A stretch of DNA of 64,000 bases from Salinimicrobium terrae DSM 17865 (GTDB lineage: Bacteria; Bacteroidota; Bacteroidia; Flavobacteriales; Flavobacteriaceae), in the NCBI RefSeq assembly GCF_000424665.1, contig NZ_KE384221.1:62001-126000 (forward strand), written 5' to 3'. The notes below the pieces were generated by a model. That model saw only the letters and a program-made list of their open reading frames with translations, was not told where the DNA came from and did not search any database. Every line of letters starts with the position of its first letter. The first letter of the stretch is position 1. Of the stretch, positions 39,306 through 48,503 are shown piece after piece. Both the position numbers and the translations under genes were made by a program.

Positions 39306-40094
39306 TTATTTCAGGTCAAGAGGTATTTCACATACCGGAATGGGTACCATTTTGTGTTTATTAGCGCTATGACGCATATTGTAGATTCTAAAAACTTCCT
39401 GCTGGCGACCTGAAAAATCTTTTTCAGTTTTTCCTGCTTCAGCTTCCTTCATAGCCCATTCGAGCTCGTCGTAGGAAGCTCCAATCTGGTCCTCATCACT
39501 TCTACTGTCGCCAAAAAGACCGTCTGTAGGAGCGGCAATTACAATGCTGTCGATCACATCAAGTTCTCTTGCAATTTCGTAGACGTCACTCTTCATAAGA
39601 TCTGCAATGGGACTTAGGTCAACCCCGCCATCACCGTATTTAGTGAAGAAACCTACGCCAAAATCTTCTACTTTGTTACCTGTGCCTGCTACCAGGTAGT
39701 TGTGTAGTCCGGCAAAATAATATAAAGTAGTCATACGCAATCTGGCACGAACGTTGGCCAGGGCAAGATGCAGCTTTGGACTTTCCTCAACCTGGGGCAT
39801 TGTTTGGGCAAATGTGTCAAAGGTGTTTGTGAGATCTACCTCTACATCGGTCACATTGGCAAACTTCTTTTTCAAATTCATTATATGCTCACCGGCCCGG
39901 GTAACCTGCGCCTGTGACTGATGAATTGGAAGTTCAACACAAAGAGTTCTCATTCCCGTTTTGGCGCAGAGGGCAGAAACAACTGCAGAATCTACACCTC
40001 CACTTATTCCAACTACAAAACCGTTCATTTTAGCATTAGAGGCATATTCCTTTAGCCAGTTTACAATATGGTCAATTACTTGCTTAGTTTTCAT
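39306..40094 (-). CDS. nadE: NH3-dependent NAD+ synthetase
   Basis: Amidates nicotinic acid adenine dinucleotide to NAD using ammonia. 262 residues with no glutaminase domain. The ATP pyrophosphatase loop GISGGVDSAVVSAL has SGGVDS at 31-36; VAGTGNKVEDFGVGFFTKYGDGGVDLSPIADLMKSDV and the flexible FGDSRSDEDQIGASYDELE are intact. It lies divergently next to gldB, an order I know from flavobacterial genomes. Confidence 0.95.
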   Translation of the reverse strand: MKTKQVIDHIVNWLKEYASNAKMNGFVVGISGGVDSAVVSALCAKTGMRTLCVELPIHQSQAQVTRAGEHIMNLKKKFANVTDVEVDLTNTFDTFAQTMPQVEESPKLHLALANVRARLRMTTLYYFAGLHNYLVAGTGNKVEDFGVGFFTKYGDGGVDLSPIADLMKSDVYEIARELDVIDSIVIAAPTDGLFGDSRSDEDQIGASYDELEWAMKEAEAGKTEKDFSGRQQEVFRIYNMRHSANKHKMVPIPVCEIPLDLK

Positions 40095-40198
40095 AATAGT
40101 TGGTCTGTTTGTGCCGGAAACAATATCTTTGTTAACAAATATAGCTTTTCAGCCTAGTTTGCCGAAATAGCTCACGTTAAACCATTCTTAATTTGCTT

Positions 40199-41158
40199 AT
40201 GCTCAAAAGACTCCTAATTATTTTCTTATTTGCAAGTCTTTTTTCTTGTGTAGAAGATGACGGGAGAGAAGAAGAAATTGCAGCTATTTCCATAGATATG
40301 GAGGTTGAAAGGTTTGATCAACGCTTTGCAAATGCTACGGCCGATAGTCTTCCCTCTCTAAAAAAAGATTTCGCGTTCCTCTTTCCCCGGCAGTATCCCG
40401 ATATTCTTTGGGTGGAAAAAATGAATGATACCATCCAGTTAGAACTCAATAAAGCTGTGGCTGCCGAATTTCCCAATTTGGACGAAACGGAAGAAAATCT
40501 TGAAAGGCTTTTTCAGCATATAAAATATTATTTTCCGCAGCGCAAGATTCCAAAGGTGGTAACATTGACCAGCGATGTGGATTACCGCAACCAGGTGGTA
40601 TGGGCAGATTCCCTGCTGTTGATTGCTCTTGATACTTATTTGGGTATGGATCATCCACTTTACACAGGTGTTCAGGATTATATAAAAAAGGAGATGCAAA
40701 AGGAACAAGTTACAGTTGATGTTGCCGAAGCATTTGCACAAAATGTGGTACCGCGACCCGCTTCCCGGGATTTCCTTGCGCACATGATCTACTACGGAAA
40801 AATCCTCTACCTGAAAGACCTGCTCATCCCTTTTAAGACCGATGCGCAGAAAATGACTTATTTACCACAGGAAATGGAATGGGCCGAAGCCAATGAGGAA
40901 CAGGTGTGGAGGTACTTTGTGGAACGGGAACTGCTTTATTCGTCAGATTCCGACCTTCAAACCAGATTCTTGTACCCGGCACCATTTTCAAAATTCTATC
41001 TGGAGCTTGATGCTGAAGCCCCTCCTCGCCTGGGGCAGTTCATAGGCTGGGAAATTGTAAGACAATACATGGAGAAAAATGATGTTTCTGTAGAAGAGAT
41101 GGTCCAAACAGATGCAGCAACAATTTTTAAACATTCAAAATATAAACCTCAAAAGTAA
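40199..41158 (+). CDS. gldB: Gliding motility lipoprotein GldB
   Basis: 319 residues from ATG 40199 (an in-frame TTG lies two codons upstream). Lipoprotein signal MLKRLLIIFLFASLFSC with Cys17. The mature protein (DMEVERFDQRFANATADSL, LFPRQYPDILWVEKMNDTIQ, GWEIVRQYMEKNDVSVEEM) resembles GldB, required for gliding and type IX secretion phenotypes in Flavobacterium. The adjacent gldC, which starts on the last base of its stop codon, supports the assignment. Confidence 0.9.
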   Translation: MLKRLLIIFLFASLFSCVEDDGREEEIAAISIDMEVERFDQRFANATADSLPSLKKDFAFLFPRQYPDILWVEKMNDTIQLELNKAVAAEFPNLDETEENLERLFQHIKYYFPQRKIPKVVTLTSDVDYRNQVVWADSLLLIALDTYLGMDHPLYTGVQDYIKKEMQKEQVTVDVAEAFAQNVVPRPASRDFLAHMIYYGKILYLKDLLIPFKTDAQKMTYLPQEMEWAEANEEQVWRYFVERELLYSSDSDLQTRFLYPAPFSKFYLELDAEAPPRLGQFIGWEIVRQYMEKNDVSVEEMVQTDAATIFKHSKYKPQK

Positions 41159-41496
41159 TGGCAATAGTAAAGAAATCTAACATCAATATAAATGTAGCCC
41201 TTGATGAGAACCGCGTGCCCGAAGAACTCCACTGGAGTGCCGAAGACGGGGGAGTGGAAAATCAGGAGGCTAAGGCAATGCTGCTGTCCATGTGGGATGG
41301 AGAACAAAAGGAAACTTTAAAGATTGATCTGTGGACAAAAGATATGCCCATGGATGATATGAAAATATTTTTCCATCAAACCCTTGTCACCATGAGTGAC
41401 ACCTTTTATCGTGCTACACAGGACGATAAGATGCGTGATACCATGAAAGATTTCTGTGATTTCTTCGCAGATAAAATGGAGATCAAGAAAGAGTAA
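41158..41496 (+). CDS. gldC: Gliding motility protein GldC
   Basis: 112 residues, soluble, no signal. The start (SNININVALDENRVPEELHWSAEDGG) and the acidic C-terminus (KDFCDFFADKMEIKKE) match GldC, whose loss weakens gliding in Flavobacterium; biochemical role unknown. It shares one base with the gldB stop (TAATG). Confidence 0.92.
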   Translation: MAIVKKSNININVALDENRVPEELHWSAEDGGVENQEAKAMLLSMWDGEQKETLKIDLWTKDMPMDDMKIFFHQTLVTMSDTFYRATQDDKMRDTMKDFCDFFADKMEIKKE

Positions 41497-41665
41497 AAAG
41501 TAATCAGTGTTCGGTGGTCAGATCAGGGGGGACTTACTGGATTCAGGCTCTGTAGGAACTTGATAAGTAGGGGGTTAGTGCCGAGAAACCTTTGTCAATA
41601 CGCAGCTCAAAATTCGGGTAGCATGGCCTTAATATAAGACCTTTTAAAAAGGGCCTTTTTGAAGC

Positions 41666-42274
41666 CTATTTCTGCGGAAGCAAATTTTCATTAATGCCCT
41701 GTATATATTCCAGCACTTCTTCCCGACCCTTGCCGCTGGCTGAGGAGGTAACAAAATACTGAGGCATTTCGGTCCAGGTTTGGAGCATCTCGGCCTGGTA
41801 GTCATTAATGTTTCTTTCCAAAGCTTTTGGTTTCATTTTATCGGCTTTGGTAAAGATGATGCAAAAAGGCACCTGATGCTCCCCCAGCCATGACATGAAC
41901 TCCAAATCTATAGGTTGAGGTTTATGGCGACTGTCAATAAGCACGAAAGCACAAATCATTTGCTCCCGCTTCTCAAAGTACTGCGTAATGAACTTCTGAA
42001 AAGTCTTCTTAGCCGATTTTGACACGCGGGCATAACCATAACCGGGCAAGTCAACCAGATACCAGCTTTGATTGATCAAAAAATGATTTATTAGCTGAGT
42101 TTTTCCCGGCCTGCCCGAAGTTTTTGCAAGGTCTTTACGATTTGTGAGCGAATTAATAAGTGACGATTTCCCCACGTTACTTCGGCCTATGAAAGCATAT
42201 TCCGGCAATTTTGTATCAGGACACTTGGAAACATCAGAATTACTGATGACAAATTCGGCCGATTTGATTTTCAT
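41666..42274 (-). CDS. engB: Ribosome biogenesis GTPase YihA/YsxC (EngB)
   Basis: 202 residues. G1 GRSNVGKSS at 30-38, G3 DLPGYGYA, G4 TKAD and G5-like SSASGKG. Essential GTPase for late 50S assembly in many bacteria. It lies 5 nt downstream of the hydrolase gene, probably cotranscribed. Confidence 0.95.
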   Translation of the reverse strand: MKIKSAEFVISNSDVSKCPDTKLPEYAFIGRSNVGKSSLINSLTNRKDLAKTSGRPGKTQLINHFLINQSWYLVDLPGYGYARVSKSAKKTFQKFITQYFEKREQMICAFVLIDSRHKPQPIDLEFMSWLGEHQVPFCIIFTKADKMKPKALERNINDYQAEMLQTWTEMPQYFVTSSASGKGREEVLEYIQGINENLLPQK

Positions 42275-42279
42275 AAGAT

Positions 42280-43044
42280 TTAGTATTTACGGGCAGTCAA
42301 CCACCGGTAAAGGATCTCGTTAAAAGCATCGGGATGTTCCATCATGGCTGCATGGCCACATTTCTCTATCCAATAGAGGTTGGAATCGGGTAACAGGCGA
42401 TGGAAGTCCTCTGCGACTTCGGGCGGAGTCACGTTATCATTACGTCCCCAAATAATACAGGTGGGGGTTTGCATTTTTGGAAGATCTTTTGACATGTTAT
42501 GGCGAATAGCACTTTTCGCTATGGCGAGCGTCTTGATCAACTTATTACGGTCATTTACTGTCTCATAAACGTCATCAACAATTTCTTTGGTCGCCACTTT
42601 AGGATCATAAAAAACATTTTCGGCTTTTTTCCGAATGTATTCGTAATCTCCTCTTTTAGGATAGCTTTCTCCCATGGCGCTTTCATATAGACCGGAGCTA
42701 CCTGTAATGACAAGAGCTTTTATGGATTCAGGATATAGTTTGGTGCAAAGCAATGCTATATGCCCACCAAGAGAATTTCCCAGAAGGATCACCTTTTGAA
42801 ATTTCTTGTGATCTATAAATTCCTTGAGGTATTTTGCAAAAGTGGCAACACTGGTCTTAAGTAAGGAAAGTTCATATAAAGGTAACTTGAGCAGGACAAC
42901 CTTGTAACCGTGTTTCGGGTAAAAATCAAGGACGCCTTCAAAATTGCTCAGGCCTCCCATTAACCCGTGTAGGATTATTATTGGTGTTCCTTCACCTTCC
43001 TCCACATAACTAAATTTCCCTTCTTCCCGTAGATTATTTTCCAT
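42280..43044 (-). CDS. Alpha/beta-fold hydrolase
   Basis: 254 residues. Oxyanion HGLMGGLSNFEG, nucleophile Ser in VILLGNSLGGHIALL, acid in IIWGRNDNVTPPE and catalytic His in IEKCGHAAMMEHPD are all in order, so the triad is complete. Substrate unknown. It precedes engB on the same strand and faces away from the mraZ promoter region. Confidence 0.9.
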   Translation of the reverse strand: MENNLREEGKFSYVEEGEGTPIIILHGLMGGLSNFEGVLDFYPKHGYKVVLLKLPLYELSLLKTSVATFAKYLKEFIDHKKFQKVILLGNSLGGHIALLCTKLYPESIKALVITGSSGLYESAMGESYPKRGDYEYIRKKAENVFYDPKVATKEIVDDVYETVNDRNKLIKTLAIAKSAIRHNMSKDLPKMQTPTCIIWGRNDNVTPPEVAEDFHRLLPDSNLYWIEKCGHAAMMEHPDAFNEILYRWLTARKY

Positions 43045-43269
43045 TGATGCCTTTGCTGTTAGCTTCGCAAATATAATGATTTCCTTACAAGTATATTGAT
43101 TTTACCGAAGCTGCCATAATTTTCTCCTCTTCAAATTTCAGATTTTTAATTCCACCAGACTAATCCTTAACAGGTTTTTTTTAACAAAATGAAATTACAA
43201 CTGAAACTGCTTCAAGTAGTTGGTATAGCAGGCACTAATGGGTCAGGAAGTGGAAAATTTATTAACAAT

Positions 43270-43293
43270 GTGGTAAAAAGTGGTAAAATGTGG
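43270..43293 (+). promoter_or_regulatory. Three GTGG boxes at exact 10-bp spacing (MraZ-type operator)
   Basis: GTGGTAAAAA, GTGGTAAAAT and GTGGTTTAAA start at 43270, 43280 and 43290, directly before the TATATTTG -7 element of mraZ. MraZ proteins elsewhere bind rows of short G-rich repeats at one-turn spacing ahead of their own gene. The match in position and period makes this the likely autoregulatory site. Confidence 0.8.
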
Positions 43294-43305
43294 TTTAAAT
43301 TTCGA

Positions 43306-43313
43306 TATATTTG
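43306..43313 (+). promoter_or_regulatory. -7 promoter element TATATTTG of the dcw cluster
   Basis: Exact TAnnTTTG, 18 nt ahead of the mraZ GTG and just downstream of the GTGG boxes, which occupy the place of a -33 element. Confidence 0.65.
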
Positions 43314-43331
43314 AATCTGTAAACTATAGGA

Positions 43332-43805
43332 GTGGTAAATCTCATTGGTACATATGAATGTAAAGTAGACGCTAAGGGCCGTTTGATGGTTCCTGCGCCT
43401 ATGAAGAAGCAACTTGTGCCAATTCTACAGGATGGTTTCGTACTTAAACGTTCTCTTTTTGGGAACTGTCTTGAGCTTTATCCTATGGCACGTTGGAATG
43501 AAGTAATGCAGGAGGTGGGAAAGCTTAATCGCTTTGTTAAAGAGAATATGGATTTTATAAGGAAGTTTACCGCAGGCGTTAAACTTGTCGAAGTTGATGC
43601 AAACGGCCGACTTCTTATACCAAAAGATTTAATCCGAATTGCGGGAATCAATAAAGAAGTAGTGATCGCTTCTCCAATCGATATCATCGAGATATGGGAT
43701 AAGGAAGAATACGAGAAGGCAATAGATACTCCGCCCGAGGAATTTGCCGAACTCGCCGAACGTGTAATGGGTAATAAAAGTGCCGAAGGAAATGAGTTAT
43801 CATAA
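43332..43805 (+). CDS. mraZ: Transcriptional regulator MraZ
   Basis: 157 residues, GTG start preceded by AGGAG close by. Two AbrB-like half-domains are seen: LIGTYECKVDAKGRLMVPAPMKKQL near the start and VKLVEVDANGRLLIPKDLIRIAGI in the middle, each with the D/NxKGR signature. First gene of the division and cell wall cluster, which it is known to regulate in other bacteria. The GTGG boxes upstream should be its target. Ends 14 nt inside rsmH. Confidence 0.96.
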   Translation: MVNLIGTYECKVDAKGRLMVPAPMKKQLVPILQDGFVLKRSLFGNCLELYPMARWNEVMQEVGKLNRFVKENMDFIRKFTAGVKLVEVDANGRLLIPKDLIRIAGINKEVVIASPIDIIEIWDKEEYEKAIDTPPEEFAELAERVMGNKSAEGNELS

Positions 43806-44691
43806 TCCTGTTTTGCTGAAGGAAAGTGTTGACGGGCTGAATATTCAGCCTTCGGGCGTTTATGTGGACGTCACATTTGGCGGCGGCGGGCATTCCCGAG
43901 AGATTTTGAGTCGGCTTGGACCTCAGGGAAAGCTTTATGCTTTTGACCAGGATAAGGATGCTCTGGAGAATAAGATCGATGATGAAAGGTTCACTCTTAT
44001 TAATGAGAACTTCAGGTTTGTGAAGCGTTTTCTGCGATTCTATAATGTGAAGAAAGTTGATGGAATACTTGGCGATTTCGGAGTTTCGTCTCACCAGTTT
44101 GATGTGGCCGAAAGAGGTTTTTCAACCCGATTTCAATCCAGACTTGACATGAGAATGGATCAGGGTAGCAGTCTTAGCGCATTCGAAGTAGTGAATAATT
44201 ATGAGGAAAAGCAACTCAGAACTGTGCTTTTCAGCTATGGAGAATTGAGAAGCGCTCCTAAAATAGCCAGAACCATTGTCACTGCCCGAAAGGAAGGGGA
44301 AATTGCTACGAGTGAAAGATTAAAAGAAGTTTTGCAGCCTTTTTTACCGGCAGGACGGGAACACAAGGTACTTGCCCAGGTATACCAGGCAATAAGAATA
44401 GAAGTGAATCAGGAAATTGAGGTTTTAAAAGAGTTCCTCTTGCAAACCGAGAATCTATTGAGGCCTGGAGGCCGGCTTAGTCTTATTTCCTATCACTCCC
44501 TGGAAGACAGGCTGGTGAAAAGATATATAAGAAGTGGCATGTTCGAAGGCGAACCTGAAAAGGATTTCTACGGAAATATTTCAGTTCCTTTTCAAAAAGT
44601 GGGAAAAATGATCGTGCCTTCTTCCGAGGAAATTAAAAAGAACAATCGTGCCCGGAGTGCAAGATTAAGAATAGCCGAAAGAATCGAGTAA
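43792..44691 (+). CDS. rsmH: 16S rRNA (cytosine-1402-N4)-methyltransferase
   Basis: 299 residues from ATG 43792, giving MSYHNPVLLKESVDGL as in the family; a GTG 12 nt earlier is in frame but less likely. SAM motif VDVTFGGGGHSREILSRL, GILGDFGVSSHQFD and SYHSLEDRLVKR. Cytosolic rRNA modification enzyme, standard second gene of the dcw cluster. Confidence 0.96.
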   Translation: MSYHNPVLLKESVDGLNIQPSGVYVDVTFGGGGHSREILSRLGPQGKLYAFDQDKDALENKIDDERFTLINENFRFVKRFLRFYNVKKVDGILGDFGVSSHQFDVAERGFSTRFQSRLDMRMDQGSSLSAFEVVNNYEEKQLRTVLFSYGELRSAPKIARTIVTARKEGEIATSERLKEVLQPFLPAGREHKVLAQVYQAIRIEVNQEIEVLKEFLLQTENLLRPGGRLSLISYHSLEDRLVKRYIRSGMFEGEPEKDFYGNISVPFQKVGKMIVPSSEEIKKNNRARSARLRIAERIE

Positions 44692-44692
44692 C

Positions 44693-45010
44693 ATGAAAAA
44701 GAGCTTATACAATATCCTGAAAGGGAAATTTCTAATAAGTAACGATGCCTTTAACAACTGGCGTTTTATTCTTTTCTGTACGCTGCTGGCAATTTTCATG
44801 ATTGGTAGTTCTCATAGTGCAGAGCAAAAAGTTCATGAGATAGCAAGGCTAAATGATGAGGTGCTGGAGTTAAGGACAGAGTTTCTGGATGGCAGGTCGA
44901 ACCTGATGAAGCTCAAAATGGAGTCAACAATTACCAGGAGAATGGAAGCGAAGGGAATTAAACCTTCAGATGTTCCTCCTACAAAAATTATAGTTAGAGA
45001 AAAAGAATAA
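44693..45010 (+). CDS. ftsL: FtsL-like cell division protein
   Basis: 105 residues: cytoplasmic N-terminus of ~23, one membrane helix (WRFILFCTLLAIFMIGSSHS), then a periplasmic leucine-zipper-like coiled coil (VHEIARLNDEVLELRTEFLDGRSNLMKLKM). Position between rsmH and ftsI and this topology identify FtsL, which links FtsQ and FtsI/FtsW at the septum. Sequence identity to model FtsL is low by nature. One nt separates it from rsmH; it overlaps ftsI by one base. Confidence 0.85.
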   Translation: MKKSLYNILKGKFLISNDAFNNWRFILFCTLLAIFMIGSSHSAEQKVHEIARLNDEVLELRTEFLDGRSNLMKLKMESTITRRMEAKGIKPSDVPPTKIIVREKE

Positions 45011-47016
45011 TGGCAACAACCGAGAAGCACATACTATATCGCATCTATGTTGTAGCAGGTCTAATGTTCCTGTTGGCAGGTGCTGTGGGCTTTAAGCTTC
45101 TCAATATCCAGGTAGTTGAGGGAGAAAACTACCGGGAGATAGCCGAGGAGCGTACTTATCGCAATTTTGTAATTCCGGCAAACCGGGGAAATCTATATGA
45201 CACCAATGGTAATTTACTGGCAACTTCGATTCCCAAATACGATATAAGATTTGATGCGGTAACAGTTTCAGATAAAAATTTTCAGGAAAATGTGGGCCCC
45301 CTTGCAGAAGAGCTTGCCAAAATGTTTGGCGAATCCTCTTCCCGTTGGGTGCAAAAACTTCGGTCTGCCCGTGTTAATAAACATCGCTACCTGCTTATTG
45401 CACGTAACCTTGGGTATTCAGAATACATCAGGGTCAAAAATTTTCCAATGTTTAAACTGGGTTCTAACCGGGGAGGAATTATTGTGGAGCAAAGAACGGT
45501 TCGGGAGCATCCTCTTGGAAAAATGGCCGAGCGCACCGTGGGATATGAGCGGCAGGATGACAGCGGCTACTATACCCGTGTGGGGCTGGAAGGAGCCTTT
45601 GGGCCTTATCTTCGAGGGAAAGAGGGAAAACGTCTTAAGCAACGTATTGCTAAAGGGCAGTGGAAACCTATCAGCGATAACAATGAAGTAGAGCCTAAGG
45701 ATGGTTATGATTTAATTTCTACGATTGATGTGAAGATCCAGGATATTGCTCATCATGCCTTGCTAAAGCAGCTGGAAAAATATGAAGCCGATCATGGTTC
45801 TGTAGTGGTAATGGAAACTGAAACCGGGGAGATCAAGGCGATCTCAAACCTTGGCCGCACCTCCAAAGGAACATACTTTGAAAAATTAAACTATGCAGTG
45901 GGCGAAGCTCATGAACCCGGTTCTACCTTTAAGTTGATGGCAATGGTGGTGGCTTTGGAAGATAAGATGATCGACACCAGTACTGTGGTTGATACAGAAA
46001 AAGGTCAGATGATCATTCACCGTAGAAGAGTGCGTGACTCCAAACACGGCGGCTACGGAAAGATTTCTGCAGGAAAGGCTTTCGAGGTTTCTTCAAATGT
46101 AGGGATCGTCAAACTTATTTATGAAAATTATAAGGATCAGCCTCAAAAATTCGTGAACCGCTTAAAAGCCATGCATCTTGATGAAAATCTTGGTCTTGCC
46201 ATTAAGGGAGAAGGAGTTCCTTACATCCCCACCCCAGGAGATAAAACCTGGAGTGGATTATCCCTGCCGTGGATGGCCTACGGCTACGGAAGTATCCAGA
46301 TCACTCCGCTGCAAACGCTCACCTTTTACAATGCCATAGCCAATGGAGGTGAAATGGTAAAGCCACGTTTTATTAAAGAAGTAAAGGAGTGGGACAAGAC
46401 TATCGAAAAATTTGAAAAGAAAATCATTGATCCCCAAATATGTAGCCCCGAAACAGTTGCAAAAGTCACAGATTTATTAAAGAATGTTGTGGAGCGGGGA
46501 ACAGGAAAGAGCCTGTATGATCCTAATTTTTCAATGGCCGGTAAAACCGGAACTGCACAAACAGAATACTGGAAAGAAGGCTGGGCGCAGAATCCGCAAT
46601 ATATTTCTTCATTTGTTGGATTCTTCCCGGTGGAGAATCCTAAATATTCCTGTATCGTGGTAATCCATAAACCTGATAACAAAGTTGGATACTACGGGGC
46701 CGACGTTAGCGGACCTGTCTTTAAAAGAATCGCACAAAAGATCTTCACAGATACTCCGGTGCTCGATGAATTCGAGACTTTGGAGACCGTGAATCCTGTT
46801 ATTGAAAAGAATTACGAGAAATATTTTACCACAGCCAGGAACCTTGGTGAGGTGATGCCAAATCTTATGGGACTGCCTGCTATGGATGCAGTTTCTCTTT
46901 TGGAAAATCTGGGAGTCAAGTATGAACTTTCCGGGAATGGAGAAGTTAGTCAGCAATCTGTAAAACCGGGTACAAGGATCGGAGAAGGCCAGGTGATAAA
47001 ATTAAAATTAAGTTGA
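45010..47016 (+). CDS. ftsI: Division-specific penicillin-binding protein (FtsI/PBP3 type) with C-terminal PASTA domain
   Basis: 668 residues. A membrane anchor near residues 10-32, a dimerisation domain, then the transpeptidase: S305 in EPGSTFKL (SxxK), S361-S362-N363 (SxN) and K512 in GKTGTAQ (KTG). The last ~60 residues (GEVMPNLMGLPAMDAVSLLENLG...) form one PASTA domain, not present in E. coli FtsI but common in Bacteroidota and Gram-positives. Crosslinks septal peptidoglycan with FtsW. Overlaps murE by 4 nt. Confidence 0.94.
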   Translation: MATTEKHILYRIYVVAGLMFLLAGAVGFKLLNIQVVEGENYREIAEERTYRNFVIPANRGNLYDTNGNLLATSIPKYDIRFDAVTVSDKNFQENVGPLAEELAKMFGESSSRWVQKLRSARVNKHRYLLIARNLGYSEYIRVKNFPMFKLGSNRGGIIVEQRTVREHPLGKMAERTVGYERQDDSGYYTRVGLEGAFGPYLRGKEGKRLKQRIAKGQWKPISDNNEVEPKDGYDLISTIDVKIQDIAHHALLKQLEKYEADHGSVVVMETETGEIKAISNLGRTSKGTYFEKLNYAVGEAHEPGSTFKLMAMVVALEDKMIDTSTVVDTEKGQMIIHRRRVRDSKHGGYGKISAGKAFEVSSNVGIVKLIYENYKDQPQKFVNRLKAMHLDENLGLAIKGEGVPYIPTPGDKTWSGLSLPWMAYGYGSIQITPLQTLTFYNAIANGGEMVKPRFIKEVKEWDKTIEKFEKKIIDPQICSPETVAKVTDLLKNVVERGTGKSLYDPNFSMAGKTGTAQTEYWKEGWAQNPQYISSFVGFFPVENPKYSCIVVIHKPDNKVGYYGADVSGPVFKRIAQKIFTDTPVLDEFETLETVNPVIEKNYEKYFTTARNLGEVMPNLMGLPAMDAVSLLENLGVKYELSGNGEVSQQSVKPGTRIGEGQVIKLKLS

Positions 47017-48476
47017 TCTATTTAAAAGACATATTATACAGGGTTTCTTTGGAGGCAGTTGTTGGCAATACCAACATCGCAGTCAATGAAATCCATTTTG
47101 ATTCGCGAAAAGTGAGATTCAATGATGTATTTGTGGCCATTCGTGGTACCCAAACAGATGGTCACGACTACATTGAAAAAGCCGTAGAACAGGGTGCACT
47201 AGCAGTTGTTTGTGAGGAAATGCCAAAGACGATCGTCAATGGTGTTTCCTATGTTAAGGTTAAGAATTCGCAGCAGGCTATGGCTTACATGGCCGATAAC
47301 TTCTATGAGAATCCTTCAGGAAATTTAAAGCTTGTAGGGGTAACAGGAACTAATGGAAAAACTACAGTTGCGTCTCTCCTGTACCAGTTATTTACTAAAG
47401 CAGGATTTAAAGTAGGATTGCTTTCTACCGTGAATGTTATGGTGGGAGAGGAGAAATTTCCTGCTACGCATACTACACCAGATTCCCTTACCATCAATTC
47501 TTATTTAAAAAAGATGAATGAAGCGGGGGTGGAGTTTTGTTTTATGGAAGTGAGCTCTCACGGAATTGCCCAACATCGCACGACCGGATTGAAATTCGCC
47601 GGCGGAATTTTCACCAATCTTACTCACGAGCACCTCGATTACCACAGCAACTTTGCAGAATACAGGGATGTCAAAAAAGCCTTTTTTGATCAGCTTCCTG
47701 CTTCAGCTTTTGCTTTGACAAATGGCGATGATAAGAATGGAGGAGTAATGCTTCAGAATTCAAAAGCAAATAAATATACCTACGCTCTCAAATCTGTAGC
47801 CGATTATAAGGCGCAGATCCTGGAGAATAGTTTTGGTGGAATGCTACTGAAAATCAACGAGCAGGAAGTTTGGACCAAACTAATTGGGAGTTTTAATGCA
47901 TATAACATTCTGGCGATATACGCAGCTTCAGAATTACTTGGATTAACAACCCTGGAAAGCCTGAAGTACATCAGCGAACTTAATGCCGTAAGCGGGCGTT
48001 TTCAGTATCATATTTCCGAAGGGAAAATCACTGCAATTGTGGATTACGCTCATACGCCAGATGCTTTGCAGAACGTACTGGATACCATTAACAGCATTAG
48101 GACCAAGAATGAAGAATTGATCACTGTAGTTGGGTGTGGCGGAGATCGTGACCGCTCAAAAAGGCCAAAAATGGGTCACATTGCCTCGGCTCTTAGCACC
48201 AAAGTGGTTTTTACCAGTGATAACCCCCGCACCGAGGATCCCGATAAGATCATCGAAGAGGTCGAGTCCGGGGTGGAACCTCAAAATTTTAAAAAAATAA
48301 TGTCGGTTACCAGCAGGCTGCAGGCTATAAAAACTGCCTGCCAGCTGGCAAATAAGAATGATATCATCCTCATCGCCGGGAAGGGTCATGAGACTTATCA
48401 GGAGATCAACGGAGTTAGAAAAGATTTTGACGATTTCAAGATCGTAAGCGAATATTTAAAGGAACTGAAAAAATAA
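47013..48476 (+). CDS. murE: UDP-N-acetylmuramoyl-tripeptide synthase, meso-diaminopimelate adding
   Basis: 487 residues, apparent TTG start overlapping the ftsI stop (TTGA); no nearer start gives MIYLKDILYRVSLE. ATP loop GVTGTNGKTTVASL, LTHEHLDYHSNFAEY, VDYAHTPDAL, and the DNPRTEDP motif that distinguishes DAP-adding from Lys-adding enzymes. Adds the third stem residue to the peptidoglycan precursor. Confidence 0.96.
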   Translation: MIYLKDILYRVSLEAVVGNTNIAVNEIHFDSRKVRFNDVFVAIRGTQTDGHDYIEKAVEQGALAVVCEEMPKTIVNGVSYVKVKNSQQAMAYMADNFYENPSGNLKLVGVTGTNGKTTVASLLYQLFTKAGFKVGLLSTVNVMVGEEKFPATHTTPDSLTINSYLKKMNEAGVEFCFMEVSSHGIAQHRTTGLKFAGGIFTNLTHEHLDYHSNFAEYRDVKKAFFDQLPASAFALTNGDDKNGGVMLQNSKANKYTYALKSVADYKAQILENSFGGMLLKINEQEVWTKLIGSFNAYNILAIYAASELLGLTTLESLKYISELNAVSGRFQYHISEGKITAIVDYAHTPDALQNVLDTINSIRTKNEELITVVGCGGDRDRSKRPKMGHIASALSTKVVFTSDNPRTEDPDKIIEEVESGVEPQNFKKIMSVTSRLQAIKTACQLANKNDIILIAGKGHETYQEINGVRKDFDDFKIVSEYLKELKK

Positions 48477-48503
48477 TTTCTCCAGCAGGGAAAGTCAAAG
48501 CAT

